NCBI RefSeq assembly: GCF_051020985.1
Contig: NC_135009.1
Span: 12,656,606-12,720,605, forward strand
Length of the DNA stretch: 64,000 nucleotides
Source: Nomia melanderi
Taxonomy: Eukaryota > Arthropoda > Insecta > Hymenoptera > Halictidae
Direction of reading: 5' to 3'
Shown: one piece after another, positions 33,360 through 45,445 of the stretch
Numbering within the stretch: the stretch's first letter is position 1
Layout: each line of letters starts with the position of its first letter
Notes under the pieces: model-generated
The model's input: the letters and a program-made list of their open reading frames with translations, nothing else
Databases searched by the model: none
Told to the model about the DNA's origin: nothing
Position numbers and translations under genes: made by a program

Positions 33360-36074
33360 TATATCTCGAAACATTCAATATTTTTCTTCGCCTTCCACCG
33401 GTTACTTGTCAATAAATTACAAATTCAACGATCGAACGTGTGTCTAGTTTCAGAGGGTACTCAACAAATCATGGTTCCAAACTGCAGAAATAATAAGAGA
33501 AGGAACCGTGACTCGACGGGAAGTTCACCGTTCAGCTTCGCGCTTCACGATTAAGATTTAGACGTCCGTTTATTAACTCCTTTGGGGGACACACTGTATA
33601 AGCTCTCAGGATTACGTCGACGCTTCTGTGGTCAACCGAGTGATGCCTCGAACGAGATCACCGGGGAAAGTGATCGCGTTCGAAGGGGAAAAGGCGGCGA
33701 GCTCGATGTGTTCGCTCGAAGACATCGATCCAGGCGATTCTCGCTTTTCATCGGTGCCGATACAGTCACGGGAACACGTTCGGACTTCTCCTGTCTAGCC
33801 GTGATAAACGTCGAATGAGTCACAGGCCAATTCAAGGGACCCCAAATTACGGACCAACGGCGGAGGGGACGGCGATGGGTTTCCCCGTTTTCGTCGATCC
33901 AGCGCGATCGTGCCGATCCTTGCCGATCTGCTTCGATCCGACCGCGGTAATAGGCCCCCTCCGCTCCCCGTGGATGCTGTGCAGTTGCAGTTGCGGCACG
34001 GGGATCGATTTTCTACGTGGAAACTGCACGATCCAATCGGTACTGACCTCGCCGACCCCCGTCGCATGACTGCTCGGCTCTCTCGCTCTGGCACACCGGC
34101 GGCTCGCCTCTTTTCGCTTGATAATAACCCCGCGGCGGAATTATTTTTATTCCTCCGTATACATTGTCGCGTGCAAAACAGACCGTTTTTTGTCTCGCCC
34201 CGGCGTTCCTCTCGGTGGTATCGCTCGATGACTATCCAACGATTACACGCGATCATGTCGAACCACAAACGGCTAGTCGGAATCGAATCAGATCACCGAA
34301 CAATGGTCGCGATCGCGCAACTCGGGGCCAGTGATCATCGAGTAATTAGCTCAGTCTAATTCCGACGGTTCTTTCGTTTTCGAAGGTTGCAGCCGATTCG
34401 GCCGCGATCGTTCCTTTGTTAATCTCCTTCCACCGGTAATGCAAGCATCGATGCCGCTTCTTCCGTCATTTCCATCAAAGTCGACCGAACATCGAAACCG
34501 CTTTCGCAACCGATCCAAATGTCCGGCGTCCAAACGGCAGAATTCCCGTCCGACGCGCGAGAGATGCTTATCTCGATCCACCACCGACCAGAATAGGAAT
34601 CAAGCGAAACTCGGCCCTGTATCTTAACCTAGAGCGTTACCGCAACGGCTCTCGCGTTTCGTAAAATCCTCATCTAACCCAGTTCAAAGCTGGCGCAATC
34701 GGGACCGGGGACGCCGAGGCCAACCGAGCGCGCGCTCGCGAGAGCGGCATTCGAAAAATCCGCGGGACGAATAACCATCTCGGCGCGGTGCCGCGTCTCG
34801 AATCCCGATTTTTGTCGCGGGCACGTCATCGCGCCGGGGACATCAAGGCCGCCGAAACCTGCTCCGATTTCCGTGAACCACCGTCGACGCGGCCTGGCCT
34901 TCTGCCCGTCAGAAATGGCAGACTCGCGTCGGTTCCGCTCCTCCTTCGCTGCGGCCCGCCCCGGAACCTTGTCCTCCCTCGGTCCCGTCCTTCCCTAGAA
35001 ACTGTCGTCGAGGATAACAGACCGGGAGTCTATCATTACGCGGTTATTTGCGGACACCGGGCACGAGGAAGGCACCGAACGCGGACGATCCTCCGAACCG
35101 GTTCCACCTTTTGCCTTCTTGCCGGGTTTCTTGCCTTTCGTCGCGATCGGGAGAATTCCCGGGTTCCGATCGGCAAAAACCGATCGGTCCCAGGTCTCAT
35201 CCCCGCTTTTCGAAGGGGATCCTCTGCCGCTAATGACGCCACCGTTGCAAAACAATCGGAACGGTCCTCCTGTTGCGGCGGCTCGCCGCCGCCGCTGGTC
35301 CAGCGGAAGATGAAAGCGACCGGATAAGCATTTTTGCGGGATCGCCTTCTTTTTAGGGGAAAAAGTCGGCTGAGCCACTGCTGCGGGATAGATCCAGTCT
35401 AGATGCACGTCGGGATGTGATTTGTTCCTTTTCCGGATATGGAAAAAATTGATGCGTTAAACGCGGAGCTTCCTTCTGCTCCATTTTAAAATAGAAGTAG
35501 TAAATTAGATTGCATTTGTAAATAAGTAACGCACATCACAGAGAAAATACTTCGTTTGCAATGCTAGAATGAAATTTATTACAAAGAATAAATGTTGAAT
35601 GCGAATTTCTTTAGTATGATTCCTGAGATATTGTAACACGAATTTCATGTTGCATCGATGGAAACTTGATAACATGTTTTTCTTCTAATTTATCCGCCAA
35701 CGCGAGTAAACGATCAACAAGGTCATAAGCAAACAGTGCAAAAAAGCGGGAACACCGGAGAAAATGACTACCGCGTTGACCATAACTTCGACTCCGCGGA
35801 TCGATACGTTACATCTCCCGATATCGAAAGGACTCGGAGGGCGTGGATGCCGCGTTCGACGACCGGAAGACACCTGCGGCCGAGCACCACGGGCCCGCGA
35901 GCGCCGCCGGACCAGAATCCTATCAGCATAATCGCATTCTAATGAATCCGAGGCGATGCCTCACCGGGAATGATCTACATTCGAGGGATCAACGATCGAC
36001 GGGGAATCACTTAAGATTCCGTGGACGGGGTTCCGTTACTTCCGCGTAAAGACGAGGAGGAGGCGACCGGGCAG
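33360..36074. other. Unassigned DNA
   Basis: No gene is recognised. CpG-dense stretches at 33,580-35,330 carry antiparallel open frames (up to 179 codons). AT-rich DNA lies at 35,450-35,700. A 62-codon minus frame at 35,685-35,873 ends in a hydrophobic segment, but nothing identifies it. Confidence 0.4.
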
Positions 36075-36773
36075 ATGGGTCCGTATCGGCGCTCGGATCG
36101 GAATCCGTCTGGATCGCGTCTGTACGATCGCTCGATCTTCCGTTCCGTGATCGATCCTCCCGTCCGAAATCATCCGGGTCGATTCGACGCCGCGCGACCT
36201 GTACCGACGCTCGAATTCACTTCGAATCCTCGCGTCAACAGGCCGCGATTCGATCGAAATCGTCGTCGATCTTCAGTTCCGCGATCGATCGCGTTCCAAA
36301 TCAACCGAATCCTGTCGACTCGCGACGACAATCGAATTTACTTTCCATCGAAATCTCAGAAAAGAAACCGAGAATCTATAAACCTTAACAAATCGCGATT
36401 CGATCGAAATCGACGTCGATCTTCAGTTCCGCGATCGGTCGCGTTTCAGATCAACCGAATCCTCGCGACTCGCGATGACGATCGAATTTACTTTCCATCG
36501 AAATCTCAGAAAAGAAACCGAGAATCTATAAACCTTAACAAATCGCGATTCGATCGAAATCGACGTCGATCTTCAGTTTCGAGACCGATCCCGTTCGAAA
36601 TCATCCGGATCCCAACTCATGGTAACGATGGAACTTTCGATCGAAATCTCAATGAGAAACCCTTCGAATCGATAAATCATAACAAATCGCGATTCGAACG
36701 TTATCGTCGTCGATCTTCCGCGTGTCACCGCCGAAAATCGCGAGCCGCCGCTTTCCTCCAGTGTTTTACGTAA
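36075..36773 (+). CDS. Repeat-containing basic protein candidate, unknown function
   Basis: The first in-frame ATG at 36,075 gives about 232 codons to the stop at 36,773. The frame is open upstream to a TAA at 36,012, so an upstream exon is possible. From residue ~57 the protein is built on a 50-residue tandem repeat starting RFDRNRRRSSV: two near-identical copies, a third 48-residue diverged copy and a truncated fourth. It is rich in Arg, Ser and Asn, with no membrane segment or known domain. Unit lengths are 150, 150 and 144 bases, all in frame. Between units 1 and 2, five of eight differences are synonymous and three are conservative. It could be a lineage-specific gene, or a minisatellite that happens to be open. 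Confidence 0.3.
   Translation: MGPYRRSDRNPSGSRLYDRSIFRSVIDPPVRNHPGRFDAARPVPTLEFTSNPRVNRPRFDRNRRRSSVPRSIAFQINRILSTRDDNRIYFPSKSQKRNRESINLNKSRFDRNRRRSSVPRSVAFQINRILATRDDDRIYFPSKSQKRNRESINLNKSRFDRNRRRSSVSRPIPFEIIRIPTHGNDGTFDRNLNEKPFESINHNKSRFERYRRRSSACHRRKSRAAAFLQCFT
36244..36730 (+). repeat. ~150 bp tandem repeat, 3.3 units
   Basis: Units start at 36,244, 36,394, 36,544 and 36,688, each with CGCGATTCGATCGAAATCG or a close variant. Units 1 and 2 differ at about eight positions. Unit 3 is more diverged and has a net 6-base loss. Unit 4 stops after about 43 bases. The repeat is the core of the open frame described at this locus. Confidence 0.95.
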
Positions 36774-39400
36774 TGCCGACTTCGGCGAAGTTCGTGAAGA
36801 TATAAAGAGAGAGGGAAAGAGGAAGAAAAAGTATTGCGAATCCCCGTGTTCGCCAGAGGAACAGGTTTCTTTTCCGAAAGTGTTTACATAAAAAGCGAGC
36901 GCGCGGCACGCGGTGCGGCGGCGGAGGAGCGGACGCCGTGCCGCGATACCGATTATCGGGAATCGTTTATTGGCGGGCGGCGGTACCCGGGGTGACCTCG
37001 TTGACGGTCACAGACCAATGAATTCGCGGGGTATCGAAGATGGATGGCGGGCATTAGCTGCTCCTTAAGCGGAAGCGTAACGGAATCGGGTTCGACAACG
37101 TCGTAAGTCTTCGTCCGACGGACAACGAGGACGAGCAGGAGTGCTGTTGCGTGTATACGTATGTATAAACATATATATCCGTATACGTATATATGTATGT
37201 GTACATGTGTGTTACGTACTTTCGTTTAAATAACGAAGAAAGAGCGACAAGCCGATACGGTGGCAGCGGCGAGCACGATCGATCAACGGAACGACGCGCG
37301 CTCGAAATTAATCCGAGGAGAATTAAGGAGCACAATTAACAGGATTTAATACCTGCAATCCCGGGAGCGCATCGATCATCGCCGTTACAACGTTCGAAAG
37401 TCCCGTGGCCGGGGAAGAAAAATGTTTACGATTGTTCGGAAGGTAACTGCAATTATTCATGATTACCGAGAGAGACAATGGATATCGTTGTGCCGAATGT
37501 GTTTTATTATCTAGAAATTGTTACTTGTAATTATATAATGTTTAGAATTGCTTGTAAACTCCACATTTGTATTTCTTCCTTTTCTATACTAAAGAGAAGC
37601 CCGCCAAATGAATAGATAAATAAATAAATAATTACATACAATAATTATATACATTATTATTTATTGGCTAAGTATATATGGGCAATGAACACTTGATTCA
37701 CCAGTCCATAGTAATAGATCATGCTACAGGTTGCGAGCTAAAAGAAAAATCTATACTCCTAGTCTTACTGTATTGTTTCGTTGTATCTCGCTATTGATTG
37801 AACATACCGAGTTCCGAAATCTTCAACCGCGATTTTACGGAACGAAAGGAGCCGATTAAATGGAAGTCCCGCGGATAAGAAATGTCATCGGGCAACGGTG
37901 AGCGCGCGCGCGCGCGGTTTCGGTGGCGGAACGTTTGGAAATCAAGCAATCGCCGCCGATACGAGCTCGCGAGGGACTGTGTCGATCGTTATCGAGGCTC
38001 CTTCTTCTCCAGCGAGCGAGGCGTGTCCTTAGGATGGCCTTTCTTATCGCGATAACTCTCGAGGACATCGTCCCTCTCTCCCCGCCGGCGTCTCGCTCCT
38101 TCTTTTTCTTCCTCGTTGAGCAACGAAGCTCCGGCTCCACCCACTCTCATCCTACCTCCGGTCTAGACGCCCGCGGCGATCAAGGAGACCCCGATCGGCC
38201 CGACGATCCATCGTCTCATCTCGTCCCGTCTGGCCGCGATCGGGGACGATCGATCTTCGTGGCACGTGTGAGAACTCGAATCCGCGAAAGTCCATCGACG
38301 TTCGAGCTGTTCATTCGTGCGAAGCGATTAACTTCGTTTAACGAACAAACAAAAAAAAAAAACAAAAAAAGAATCCACCGATCTAACGGTTCCGTTGCAT
38401 GAAACCTCGAAAAATTCGGGAAGTAGAGTTAGCCGGTTTGACCCACGAACGATTTGTTTGCCAGCGGAATCTCCGTACGATCCGAAGATCTCGCGATCAT
38501 CGCCGAGAAAGATGGTACCAAGATAAATGGTCGGGCATTGTCGAAATTGGACAGAGAAAAATGAATTCTCGCGAGCCGGCCGCGTTAACGAACCAGAAAC
38601 GATATCCGCTCGATCCAGATCGACACGGACGGACATCGGTCAACTGGATCGGCGAACGGTGGGAGGCGAGCCATGGCCGGTCGGCTCGATCGCGTCTCGA
38701 TTTTTGCCCGTGCCCGGCAACCGGCTGGAATCGGGACGTACGACTGTATTATAGGATCGGTACGGAATACGCCTTGGGAACGTGTCCTCTTCGCCTTTCA
38801 GTACGATCGGGCTACGTGAACATCGGGCGTCTTCTCGGCTCCCGCATTGCGAAACCGGCACAGGCGCATCTGCTGGGAGCCTGGGGTTCCCGTTCCGATC
38901 CACACACGCCGCCGCCTCCGCCGCGGTTTCTTTATCGCTTCCCCGTCGTCGCGGAGACGCTTCGCGAGAATGAAACTCACGGGTAGCTAAAGGGTACAAT
39001 TACGTCACCCAGCGTCGGGAGATACGCGCGTCACGAGCGTTCTTACGTAACCTGTAATCATAACGAAAGCTCTCCGCGATACCCGTCGGGGGAACAGCGA
39101 AATTCTGCGCTCTACGTGCGCCCATTGTTCGGATCCCGCGGATCCGCTCTCGCGCTATCGACCGCGTCCGATTAAACGCCTCCGATCCTCTAATGGGTTG
39201 CGTCAATCGATCTCTTTCGCCGTTTGCTCCGTTTCTGCATTCTCACGGCTCCCTCCCGCGACTCCGGGTCGCCCGAATACTCCTCGGAGCTGCTGCCTTC
39301 CCTCGATCCGCCGATCTGGGTGTCGCGGATGGTTGTTGTCGAAGCTTCGTGTAATTTGTCGGCGTACGCTGTAGCTTCGCGATTTCGCAAAGCAAGCGAA
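36774..39400. other. Unassigned; microsatellites and CpG-rich DNA
   Basis: A TA/CGTA repeat lies at 37,151-37,212, an AT/AAATA-rich stretch at 37,609-37,665, a CG run at 37,902-37,917 and an A-rich run at 38,346-38,371. Overlapping frames up to 195 codons at 37,856-39,000 have no recognisable domain. The A-rich run has no upstream tRNA-like or LINE-like sequence, so I do not call a retroposon tail. Confidence 0.45.
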
Positions 39401-39799
39401 GCAGCGCATACAAAGTTCGACTGTCACATTGCGACGTGTTTATAAGCCAACTGCTGAATCACCGTCGAAATCCTATTCGTTCGAAAGAACTCCCTCGGTG
39501 AATCAGACGCCGACACGCTGAAATACAGCGACTCTTAACCTTCTTACGCCTGAAACATCCAACGGAATTCTCTTGCTCCACGGATGCCCCGGGACATTCA
39601 CTTCTGAAATCTCGAACGTCTCCCTCGCGCGGTCGGATATTATCGAAAATACTAGTGCAGCGTGCCCTGACGCGGTCCGCGAAAGAAACAGAATCTTTCT
39701 TCCGGGGGAAAGGATGTTTTCTCTCGGGTTTCAGCGGTACGCATACGAGACACCTATTAGCGGGACCACGGTCCCTGGATCCAGCGACGAAACGACACA

Positions 39800-40557
39800 C
39801 GGTGTTCTCTCGAGCGAACGGTGCATACGGGCGCGTACACGGCTCGTAACGAGAGAGCGCCGGATTCTGCGATCGGAGAACGGCTCGAGACGAATGGCGG
39901 GAGAGAGAGGGACCGAACGGGAGGGAACGAGACGGCGGTGCTCGCGGCCGAGTTCGTGGATGGCCTGTGTTGCACGTGTGCCGGCACGTGTATACGAGTA
40001 GGTGAGTGTCTCTGTGCGGGTACGCGCGCGTGCTGAGGGGCCAGTCGCCCTTGCCGAGGAGCCCGAGGCACGGGCGTGGGCCTTTCACTCCTGCCATCCG
40101 CATCGTTCCTTAACTATTGAGCCTACGGTGGCCGCTCGGCGGTCTGTGCTCGTGCACGTCCGTGCACGCCTCGCTATGCGCGGATAAGTACAATCACTCT
40201 CCGCGGGCCTCGCTTGCTTCGGACCGCTCTGCTCGCTCCCTGCCCGGCCCTCTATCACCAGTGCCACTCAAATTTCTCGCCGGCTTTCCGCCTCTTATCC
40301 GCCGTTCCATTTTACCGCAGCTTCGCTCGCGACGACTCGAGAGCCTTTTCATCGGTCGCTTTTAGCGAACGTTCGACTAGCTTTTTCGGAGTAATTGGAC
40401 AGTTGCGCGATGAATTGCTTTGGGATGCTGCGATGGTTGGTTATTTGTGTTCGATCGGCGATCAGAGGTTAGCGAGACGGGTTTCGGTTAAATTATTGGC
40501 TCGCCGAGCTGCAGCGAGCATCGGCGGCATGGTGTTTCGGGAAAGATAGATCGACGC
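39800..40557 (+). other. Candidate CpG-rich promoter and non-coding first exon(s)
   Basis: This block is CpG-dense and holds two strong plus-strand donors: GTAG|gtgagt after 40,001 and GACGC|gtaagt after 40,557. Both face a strong acceptor at 40,737-40,738. Open frames here do not cross the 40,557 donor in the frame of the next exon with an ATG, so the exon would be mainly 5' untranslated. No TATA box is seen; an initiator could not be fixed, so the 5' edge is arbitrary. Antiparallel frames (214 codons, minus, 39,459-40,103) are probably compositional. Confidence 0.3.
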
Positions 40558-40738
40558 GTAAGTTCCCGTGGGAAACACATTGGGAATAGGAAACAATTGT
40601 GTTAATAGTTGGAGATCGATTTAAAAGTTAGCGAGTGTGCAGCATTATTGTGTATGGTAGACAAATTTTCTAAAGGACGAGTTGAGTAGTTGAATTTCTC
40701 TTGATTAGACAGGTTAGAAAATTTTCTTTTTTTTACAG
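40558..40738 (+). other. Candidate short intron
   Basis: This 181-base stretch starts gtaagt and ends in an uninterrupted pyrimidine run followed by ACAG. It is AT-rich while the DNA before it is GC-rich, the contrast expected of a short insect intron. Both sites match splice consensus well, making this the most convincing intron in the window, though no transcript evidence is available. Confidence 0.4.
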
Positions 40739-40788
40739 TATAGGAGTTACACCAAGTGAGTTAAAGATAGAAGAGAACAAAGATGAAC
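40739..40788 (+). other. Candidate 50-base exon
   Basis: It is bounded by TTTTACAG upstream and gtaagt downstream, both near-consensus. One frame is open (IGVTPSELKIEENKDE), leaving one base (C) at the 3' side. An alternative reading is that translation starts inside it at ATG AAC (40,783-40,788, with A at -3), which would leave phase 0. A second donor-like gtgagt lies inside at 40,756. I do not recognise the peptide. Confidence 0.3.
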
Positions 40789-43603
40789 GTAAGTTCAAAA
40801 CGTGGAAAATCGGATTATTTATCCTTTTCATTTCCATATATACTAACTACCTTAACCGTTCTATATTAAGATCAATTTTTCAGACCATTGTTATCCACTT
40901 TATTTACATTTTTTACCGTGGTTCGAAGGCATTCAAGTTTCAGCGCTGTCATCAATCACTCCATGAATGCTTACTAATTTCTTCCTGTTTTGATACAGGT
41001 TTCATTGAAAAATACACGTTTCGGCACGCTTTTCAAAGCTGTCCCATATTAGGTACCGTTAACCTATAACTTTTCAAACGTTCTGCGTAACTGCCACGTC
41101 TGCCTAGCACACCGATAATACTTTAATTCCTCTCCAGAGGACCGTACAGCATCCGGGACTCTAATCTGCCTATACGTTCTCATTGGGCAAGATCCCCGAC
41201 TCGACAAAAGACCGACGAAACGTCCCGTCCCCGGGGACGCTCCGGCGAGCGATGTAATAATCGTCGGGGGCAGGCGCGAGGAGAAGCGTAACTGTCATCG
41301 TTACAATGGAATCGTGAGAAGTAATTACGGCCGGCCGGTATGTTTGAGAGCGCGTTGCGCAACGCCCATGATCCCATCATAAATAGCAATTACCCCGCAT
41401 TACTTCTGACAAGTTAGCGTTACACCTCGCGCGTTCAGCAACGCTCGTTTAACAATCTTTAAATCTCGGACGGGACGAACGTTCCGGCCGGGTCGCGGAA
41501 CACCTTCACTATCATCCTCCGTCTTCATTGAGCGCGCGCCGTTCCGCGCCGCGCGGACGGATCGCTGCTCATTAACCAGTTTCGCCGGTCGAAGACGCCT
41601 CTGTCAAAGCCGATATCCCGTCCGAAGCTCGCGCTTATTGTGACATCAATAGTTCTTTCGCGGCGTCACAACCGGCGCGCGCCTCCATCGAACGCAGCCT
41701 CGGCCGATAAGATCATCGCTGAAAGCGAACACTCGTAAATCGTAATTAACCTAAACCCGAGAAAGGAGTCGCCCGGTTGGAATCCGGGCCCGGAGAGTTA
41801 TGGATTCCTCGGTGCGTTCTCGTCCGGCCGCTCTATCGTTATCAACATCCACGGAAATATGCAGGAACTCCGGTCCGGCGGCGGGATGCTAAAACTGTCT
41901 TCGCCGGGGAGACGCGTGTAATTTATCGGGCCGATACTTTTCCGGGAAAGACCGCTCTTTATCTTTATTCCTGTTAATATCCAGCATAATCGAATATCTC
42001 GTTACTTATGTCCCGGTTCGGCGCGGGGAGGGCGAGGACGAGGTGGACGACGTACGTGTACGCTGGGAGGCAACGTTATTCATCATCGGCCGGGCATAGG
42101 TGTACCAGCGGTATCGCGCGATTTACGCGTAACGAAGCCCCAGTTTGCGTGCCACCGATGCACACCGAGAGCCGGACCCGGTCGTACGAGGGAACGCGAT
42201 CGTTACACGCGCCATTATGTTGCGGCGAGGCGCGCAGCGCTATCGGTAACGGCAGCGAGCGCGGCTACGCCGTCAGATATCGCTTATTAACTTTGTTTGT
42301 TAGCCGGCGAAGGAGAGCGAGCGATGCACAAGGGACTCGCGTGTGCGGATCCGCGTTCGTCCGAGAGGTCTAACGGTCGCGGCGCGCTCCCCGCGCCTTG
42401 ACGACCAGACGTAGGACCGGTTGCGAGACCGGCACATCGTGCTGTCCGCGGATAATCGGCTAAAACCGATCGTACACAGCGCGCGGTCCGCGCTGTACAG
42501 TTAAATGCGTTCCACGGCTCCCTCGGCCCATTGTCGAGCGGGCCCCTTTTTAAAGACAATGCGCTGGAATGCCCCGGCCGCGGGATCGACGCGGACGATC
42601 GCTCTCGGAAACGGCCCCGCGAGCCGGCCAACGATCCTGCACCGTTAACCAGCCTCCGAACGATGGGACTTCGATTTAATTGAAAGACGGCAGGCTAGCC
42701 GGCCTCGTCTCGGCGAGGAAACGGAGCCGACTTCCTGCTTCATTCCGTTTTCGTCCGATCCACGGGCTAAGTTTGCCCGTGGAATCGACGCGGTCATCGT
42801 ACAAGGTAGATCCGATCTTTCAGGCTTTCCAATTGTAAGCAGCGCCTTTTAGGGAAGTTGTTCTAATGTTTCGCAATCGTTACGGCTCGGTGTATTAGGA
42901 TGTTAAAAGGGAATTTGATATCGGGGAGCTTTTGCCGGATAACCGGATAAAGTTGGAGCACCGAAAGCGTTCGACAGTTAACGATCGCTCTTTCTGGTTC
43001 CGTTTGAATCGTCTCGGGAACGAATTAGAAACCTACGCGCAGCCGAGATGAGTGCTCGATCGGATCGCTGGCCTACGATAACAGGGATATCCCGCGGTCG
43101 GCTTCCAGTCAGCCTTCGCACGGATTACGAAACGCGACCGCCGCGAAGTGGGACCGAGAGGGTTTCATATTTAGGTCATCGCCGGCCACGGAATGTCTCG
43201 GCCGGTCGGCTTGAATTTCGGAAGAGGCTGACGAGTTAATAAGGGATCGCCGGTTGTGCTCGATCGTCTCAAGGACCACGGTCACGATCCTCTTTTTTCG
43301 CCGCCGGCCGCCGAAGCCATTGATTTTTCCAGCCGATCGGAAGGCCGCGGCGATGGGTTCGCGGCGAGAAGAGACGACAGAGGCCGCGCGGATCTCCTCA
43401 AGGCGATCGCCCCTCGGTAAAAAGCCGGATCGCGCGGACGGGAAACGCCGCAGCGCCGATTCCGATACCGATCCCGCGGAATGCCGCGAGAATCCGGGCT
43501 CGGGGATCCTCGGGGTCGAACAATTAATATGGAACGAATCGGAAATCGCGGAGGAGCCGTGGGACGCGGCGAGCTGACGCCGATCCCCGTGCTACGCCTG
43601 CTA
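40789..43603. other. Unassigned; possible start of a long intron
   Basis: If the 40,739-40,788 exon is real this is intronic. Bases 40,790-41,070 are AT-rich and carry one open frame (122 codons including the exon) of no recognisable type. From 41,100 the DNA is CpG-dense with no persuasive open frame or other element. Confidence 0.4.
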
Positions 43604-43624
43604 GCGCGCGCGCGCGCGCGCGCG
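43604..43624 (+). repeat. CG dinucleotide repeat
   Basis: About ten GC units lie in a row, immediately followed by AT-rich DNA. Such runs can form Z-DNA. Similar but shorter CG runs lie at 37,902 and 62,779. Confidence 0.85.
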
Positions 43625-43879
43625 GATAATCAAACAATTATTATAATAACGCGTTATTACATTGTTGCCTATCGCTGTAATTCAACGGTGAACGGTAATT
43701 TCAACGCCCCGATGCAGCAACCGCGGCCCAGAACACGGTGCGCCCAGATCTTTCCGCCAGAAATGGATAATCACGCGGATCTATCCTCGATCTGGCATTA
43801 AATTAACACCTCACGTTGCTGGGTTGCGATGCTTGGGAAGCTACTCGCTGGAACTTCAGCGTTTCCACTTTGACTTGAT

Positions 43880-44560
43880 CCCTTCGATCTCTCGGTTGCG
43901 ACTTTTCCGACTTCTTTATTTTAGCGTCATTATTTATTTCATTAGTTCAACCGGTGTACTTCGACTTCTGTATTTTTGCTTCTATATTTTCCTTCTCTAC
44001 TTCGACTTCTATATCTCACTTTCTTCATATCGACTTCTACATTTAGATTTCACTAGTTCAACTTCTATACTTCGACTGCTGTGTTCTTACTTCTATATTT
44101 TCCTTCTCTACTTCGACTTCTATATCTCGATTTCTTTATATCGACTTCTACATTTAGATCTCACTAGTTCAACTTCCATACTTGGACTGCTGTTTTGATT
44201 TCTACATATCGATTTCCCCACACCGATTTCAATATTTCAATTTCACTAGTTCAACTTCCACGCTTCGACTTCTGCTTCGACGTCTACGCATCGATTTCCC
44301 TATACCGACTTCTGGTTCGATCTCCATACTTCCACTTCGGTATTTTCACTTCTGTACTTCGATTACCCTACACCGACTTCTACGATCCAATGTCATTAAT
44401 TCGATTCCCGATGTACATTTCAACTTTGTTACCGGTATTTCTCGATCTCGCTTCTACCAGTCAATCCTCTACCGAACTCCGACTTCCGCAGTTATTTGTC
44501 CGCTCGACTTCAACTTCTCAAGCCAATTAATCTACTCGCCTGCAGCTCTTCAGCTTCAAC
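43880..44560 (+). repeat. Degenerate TTCGACTTCTA minisatellite with 111 bp higher-order unit
   Basis: The whole stretch is a pyrimidine-rich series of about 10-base units close to TTCGACTTCTA. A higher-order unit of 111 bases repeats: 43,941-44,051 and 44,052-44,162 are close copies, followed by a shortened third (44,163-44,244) starting at the same ACTAGTTCAAC point. The unit is a multiple of three, so long frames (124-134 codons) rich in L, F, Y and S run through it. I treat these as repeat by-products. Confidence 0.85.
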
Positions 44561-45229
44561 TTCTTAACTTGGAGCTGCTCTGGTGACTCCACCACTGGCC
44601 ACGCGAAAGAACTTCGGCACTTTCTTTTTCCCCGGCCGAGCGAGCGGCCGCGCTCCGGTAAAAAATCGGCCGCCGAACTCGTAAAGGACATCAAGGGAAA
44701 CCGGAGAGGATCGGCGACGATAATGGCCGGCGTTTTGCTCCCGTACGTCATCGCGTCCGTTTAGGAAATACGTTGGGAGACGGGTGCATCGCCTTGACGG
44801 GTCCGCGCTCGTCCGGTTCGCGCGTCCTTCCCACGATTCGGTTCCGCGCGCGGCCGAGAAAAATCGGTTGGTCCTTCGTGGCCGGTCTCTCGAACCAGTT
44901 CCATTACACGCGCCGCGGAACAACGCGCGTTGCAGATTAATATCTTCGAAATTGCAGGACACCGGCACGCTCGTGCCCCCCTAGCATCGCGCGGAATAAG
45001 ACGTCCACCGGTGCCTCGCCCCTCGGCGATCGGTACTCGTCGAGGTTCTATCGTATCGAATTCTCGCGGGAAGCGAAACTGGTCGGCCCTGTACGCGACG
45101 CGACGCCGGAACACGGATGTCGTCGTAGTCCGCGCGTAACGAAACGACGTTTTATGGAATGCGAGAGTGCGTTTTGACAATATAGCGGAACGCGGTTGTA
45201 CAATGTTGTGGAAGACTTATATAGTACTA
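44561..45229. other. Unassigned CpG-rich DNA
   Basis: No gene is recognised. Antiparallel frames (134 and 139 codons, minus) are Arg-rich and compositional. The stretch ends at an AT-rich boundary with the 111-base duplication. Confidence 0.45.
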
Positions 45230-45445
45230 TTACAGCGAACGGCCGACTAATACGGTGTTATTGTAACGAGGTGCAATTCTAAATTGCTCGTGTTCTCTTT
45301 TCTTTTTGATCGGGTCGTTAGCTGCGAAGAACGAACACTGTTACAGCGAGCAACCGACTAATACGGTGTTATTGTAACGAGGTATAATTTTAAATTGCTC
45401 GTGTTCCTTTTTATTTTTGATCGGATCGTTAGGTGTAAAGAATAG
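45230..45445 (+). repeat. Direct tandem duplication, ~111 bp x2
   Basis: Unit 1 (45,230-45,340) and unit 2 (45,341-45,445) share TTACAGCGA, CCGACTAATACGGTGTTATT, GTAACGAGGT, AATT.TAAATTGCTCGTGTTC and TTTTTGATCGG.TCGTTAG in order. They differ by scattered substitutions. Each copy carries CGACTAATAC, which resembles an intron branch-point sequence. No open frame spans the pair. Confidence 0.9.

Noticed and set aside
38346..38371. A-rich run as a retroposon tail
   Set aside because: No target duplication, tRNA-derived head or LINE-like sequence is seen upstream.
39459..40103. 214-codon minus frame with ATG
   Set aside because: It lies in the CpG-rich block opposite strong plus-strand splice signals, is Arg/Ser/Pro-rich and has no domain.
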